Source: CAWGGS01 sp046704745 (lineage in GTDB: Bacteria > Desulfobacterota > Desulfobulbia > Desulfobulbales > Desulfocapsaceae). Taken from it: a stretch of 64,000 nt of DNA. Within the stretch, counting starts at the first letter, position 1, and every line of letters starts with the position of its first letter. The translations under genes and the position numbers were made by a program. Under the pieces are notes generated by a model. The model did no database searches. It saw only the letters and a program-made list of their open reading frames with translations, and was not told the origin of the DNA. This document shows positions 61,394 to 64,000 of the stretch, in pieces. The stretch lies in NCBI GenBank assembly GCA_046704745.1, contig JBJKRL010000037.1, positions 1-64,000 on the forward strand. Direction: 5' to 3'.

Positions 61394-63997
61394 ATGAAAT
61401 ATTCATCGATTTCCACAAAAATGTTGGCTGCCGCCGTGTTCTATGGTGGGATTATTGCCGTTCTTCTCTCGTTCCTTCATGTTTACATGGGCTATAAAAG
61501 GCGTGTGGGGTTGGCGGATTCACACCTGAAGGCGACGGGAGGGCTTTGTCTTGCAGTAATCGATGTGGCGTCCGATCCTTTGGATGTGAACAGGATGAAG
61601 TCAATACTGAATAGAATACTCGGTCCTTCCGGCATGGATTCTCTTGAGTTCAAAGGTACACAGGGAAACCGGGATATTTCGATCAAGCTTGGATTGCCGG
61701 ACCGTCAGGGAATGCTTGAAAAAAGGTTTTTGCTGGGATCCGCAAGTACCATAGGGGGTCTATCGGGTACCTTGATTCTGGGTGCGGATCTTGTCCGGTT
61801 GAAACATCAGGCATGGGCTGAATGGATGGAATATTTTCTATTCATGATGCTTCTCGTCGGGGCATTTTCAATACTTCTGTTTGTCCTTATCCGGAAATGT
61901 ATAACACGTAACCTTTTATCTTTTGCCGAGCATACTAAAAATCTGAGATTCGATGAATTGGATCCTCCTCTGAACCTGGACGGGAAAAAGAAAGACGGAT
62001 TCTTTGCCGATGAATTCGATTTGTTGGAGTCAGCGATGAATACGATGCATGAAAGGTTGATGGGCAACCTGATGCAGAGAAAAGAGTCGGAGAGGCAGCG
62101 GACACGGGAGAGGGCTCTGTTGGCAGCGTTAGTTGATTCTATTCCAGATCTTATTTTTTACAAAGATATCAACGGTGTCTATTTGGGCTGCAATACCGCG
62201 TTTGAGGAATTTTCCGGTTGGAAAATGCAGGATCTTATCGGACGGACGGACCTCGATCTTTTCCCTCGCCATCTTGCTGAATTCTTTCGTGCCCAGGATA
62301 GGGAAATGTTTGCCGCTGGTGGTCCCAGAAGCAATGAAGAGTGGGTTACTTATCCTGATGGCCGGAAGGTTTTACTGGATACATTGAAGACCGTTTATGA
62401 AGATGAAAATTGTGAGATATTGGGACTGATCGGAATCAGTCGGGATATTACGGACAGGAAGATGGTGGAAAATGAGCTCAAGGCGGCCCGTGAACTTCTG
62501 GAAAAGGCCTTCAATGCCAGTCCGATGATGACCCTCGTCCTGGACGGGGAGTCAAAAAAGTTGATAGATGTCAACCTCTGCTGTCTCCATAAAACGGGAT
62601 ATAACAAAGATGAGCTTCTCGACCGGACAATGGTCGACTTCGGACTCTTCAGTGATTCCGAAGTTCAAATGCAACTCTGTACACTTATTGAAAAAGACGG
62701 CACCATAGATGAGTTGTCCGTCGGTATCCGGAAAAAATCGGGTGAAAATATCAATTGTTTGCTCGCAGCACGAAAGTTGACGTTTGCCGGACGTCCCTGC
62801 CTGTTGATCTTTCTTGAAGATATAACCTTGCGAAAACAGGCGGAAGAGGCCATGCTCCGTTCGATGAAAATGGATGCCGTGGGACAGGTGATCGGTGGGA
62901 TATCGCATGATTTTAACAACATACTGGGAGTTATTATCGGCAACCTTGATTTTGTAAGACGATTCGGCTCATTGGATGACCAGATTTTGAAAAGGGTGGA
63001 GGCGGCTGCGAGGGCCACGGACCGGGGTGCGATGCTCACCCGGCAGCTTCTGGATTTTTCGCGGCAGCAGGCTCGAGAGTGCGTCCCTGAGGATATCAAC
63101 AACATAATAAAGGGAATGGAGAGCCTGATTGCGAAATCTGTGACACCCGAAGTGGAGGTGGTAGTCGACCTCGGCTACGACCTCTGGATTGTCGAAATTG
63201 ACTGTGGAGATTTCGAGAATGTCTTGTTAAATCTTGTCATAAATTCCAGAGATGCCATGACTGAAGGGGGTAAGCTGTACATTACGACCACCAATACAGT
63301 ATTGGATGAATATCACACCCTTATGAATCCGGGATTTGAGCCCGGAGAGTATGTCCTTTTATCTGTACGTGACGACGGTGTGGGAATTCCTTCGGAAGTG
63401 CTTGAGCATGTGTTCGAACCTTTTTACACAACCAAGCCCCAGGGGAAAGGAACGGGGCTTGGCTTGAGCATGGTCTATGCATTTGCCCAACGATCAAAAG
63501 GGTATGTTCGGTTGTATTCGGAGGTCGGCATCGGGACAACTGTTCACGTCTATCTTCCCAGAACCATGAAGAAACCTGATAAAATAGACGGTTCAAGGAG
63601 GTTGATTCCCGGGCTACCGGGAGGAAATGAAACCATTCTTATCGTAGATGATGAGGCCGATATTCTGATCCTTGCCGATGATGTGTTGAAAATCCTCGGG
63701 TATACAACCTTGACCTGTCAAAACGGTAGTGAAGCTGTCAATCTCCTTTTAAGCAGAGGCGACACGATCGATATGCTGTTCACCGATGTAGTAATGCCGG
63801 GTGGAATCAACGGGTTTGAACTAGCCTCTCAGGCTCTTATGCTCTATCCGAAACTGAAGATCCTCTTTACCACCGGCTGCATCGAAAAGGCTGTTCCTAA
63901 GACCGGTCAATTGTCATTTTCACCCCAGATGCTCTTCAAACCTTATGATGAACTCGATTTGGCAATTCGCATCAGAGAAGTGCTGGATGGGCAATAA
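61394..63997 (+). CDS. Hybrid sensor histidine kinase with two PAS domains and a receiver
   Basis: An 867-aa membrane kinase. Two membrane helices (about 11-33 and 138-160) flank a short periplasmic domain; then a linker with HAMP-like features, PAS 1 (LLAALVDSIPDLIFYKDING, ending ISRDITDRKM), PAS 2 (LLEKAFNASPMMTLVLDG, ending FLEDITLRKQ), HisKA with the phospho-His in IGGISHDFNNILG, HATPase (NLVINSRDAM, DDGVGIPSE, KGTGLGLSMVYA), and a C-terminal receiver (ILIVDDEADIL, FTDVVMPGGINGFE, LFKPYDE). Internal phosphorelay from His to Asp is expected, with an unseen phosphotransfer partner. A TTG two codons upstream is an alternative start. The gene ends three bases before the window end. Confidence 0.92.
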   Translation: MKYSSISTKMLAAAVFYGGIIAVLLSFLHVYMGYKRRVGLADSHLKATGGLCLAVIDVASDPLDVNRMKSILNRILGPSGMDSLEFKGTQGNRDISIKLGLPDRQGMLEKRFLLGSASTIGGLSGTLILGADLVRLKHQAWAEWMEYFLFMMLLVGAFSILLFVLIRKCITRNLLSFAEHTKNLRFDELDPPLNLDGKKKDGFFADEFDLLESAMNTMHERLMGNLMQRKESERQRTRERALLAALVDSIPDLIFYKDINGVYLGCNTAFEEFSGWKMQDLIGRTDLDLFPRHLAEFFRAQDREMFAAGGPRSNEEWVTYPDGRKVLLDTLKTVYEDENCEILGLIGISRDITDRKMVENELKAARELLEKAFNASPMMTLVLDGESKKLIDVNLCCLHKTGYNKDELLDRTMVDFGLFSDSEVQMQLCTLIEKDGTIDELSVGIRKKSGENINCLLAARKLTFAGRPCLLIFLEDITLRKQAEEAMLRSMKMDAVGQVIGGISHDFNNILGVIIGNLDFVRRFGSLDDQILKRVEAAARATDRGAMLTRQLLDFSRQQARECVPEDINNIIKGMESLIAKSVTPEVEVVVDLGYDLWIVEIDCGDFENVLLNLVINSRDAMTEGGKLYITTTNTVLDEYHTLMNPGFEPGEYVLLSVRDDGVGIPSEVLEHVFEPFYTTKPQGKGTGLGLSMVYAFAQRSKGYVRLYSEVGIGTTVHVYLPRTMKKPDKIDGSRRLIPGLPGGNETILIVDDEADILILADDVLKILGYTTLTCQNGSEAVNLLLSRGDTIDMLFTDVVMPGGINGFELASQALMLYPKLKILFTTGCIEKAVPKTGQLSFSPQMLFKPYDELDLAIRIREVLDGQ

Positions 63998-64000
63998 CGA

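Noticed and set aside
1..64000. CRISPR arrays, tRNA or rRNA genes, integrase-flanked islands, insertion sequences
   Set aside because: No regularly spaced repeats, no tRNA T-loop/acceptor pairs, no transposase, integrase or phage gene was seen on either strand.

Overview
The window looks like part of a chromosome from an anaerobic or sulfur-cycling Desulfobacterota (former Deltaproteobacteria, probably near Desulfobulbales). The pointers are a membrane-linked uptake [NiFe]-hydrogenase operon with hyp maturation genes, a rubredoxin, the GGGtGRT/Fe-S scaffold gene pair typical of anaerobes, many two-component and chemotaxis genes, and at least one convincing selenocysteine (UGA) gene. Several genes start with TTG or GTG. 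I see no rRNA, tRNA, CRISPR array, prophage or intact insertion sequence. The taxonomic placement is inference.

Layout. 1-6041 (minus strand): hydrogenase operon in the order small subunit, large subunit, cytochrome b, hypF, hypC (hypC is cut by the window edge). 6403-8784 (minus): poly(A) polymerase-like nucleotidyltransferase and a nitronate monooxygenase-like flavoprotein. 9043-12984 (plus): hisS, aspS and a CDP-alcohol phosphatidyltransferase. 13419-18565: a secreted chalcone-isomerase-like protein, the nickel regulator NikR, HrpB helicase, a cupin and a DMT exporter. 19232-21127: glnB-amt ammonium module with a sigma-54-like promoter and a terminator. 21464-29087: radical SAM/B12-type protein, a MarR regulator, the glycine-betaine ABC transporter proV-proW-proX and a CPA1-type antiporter, which together form an osmoadaptation block. 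29321-37947: SDR, PatB/MalY-type aminotransferase, sensor kinase, chemoreceptor, amidohydrolase and HEAT-repeat protein. 38236-43154 (minus): HIT protein, an unknown protein, an MGMT-family selenoprotein candidate, an FAD oxidoreductase with an in-frame UGA, and rsmB. 43614-45794 (plus): solute-binding protein, glutamine amidotransferase and a helical secreted protein. 45876-53135 (minus): GGGtGRT pair behind a structured leader, methyltransferase, M16C peptidase, dtd and a DMT exporter. 53467-55299: HTH plus solute-binding-domain regulator and a LysE exporter. 55584-60428 (minus): two large multi-DUF202 membrane proteins followed by a histidine kinase and a receiver protein. 60996-63997: rubredoxin and a hybrid sensor kinase.

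The most interesting items are: (1) the short MGMT-family gene whose catalytic Cys codon is UGA, with a SECIS-like hairpin at the expected distance; (2) the neighbouring oxidoreductase that is full length only if another UGA is read through; (3) an operon joining MshEN/GspE-N-like domains, five DUF202 modules built on a strict seven-residue Arg-Thr repeat, a histidine kinase and a receiver; (4) two families of MITE-like intergenic repeats; (5) a multi-hairpin leader ahead of the GGGtGRT pair, and several long perfect palindromes.
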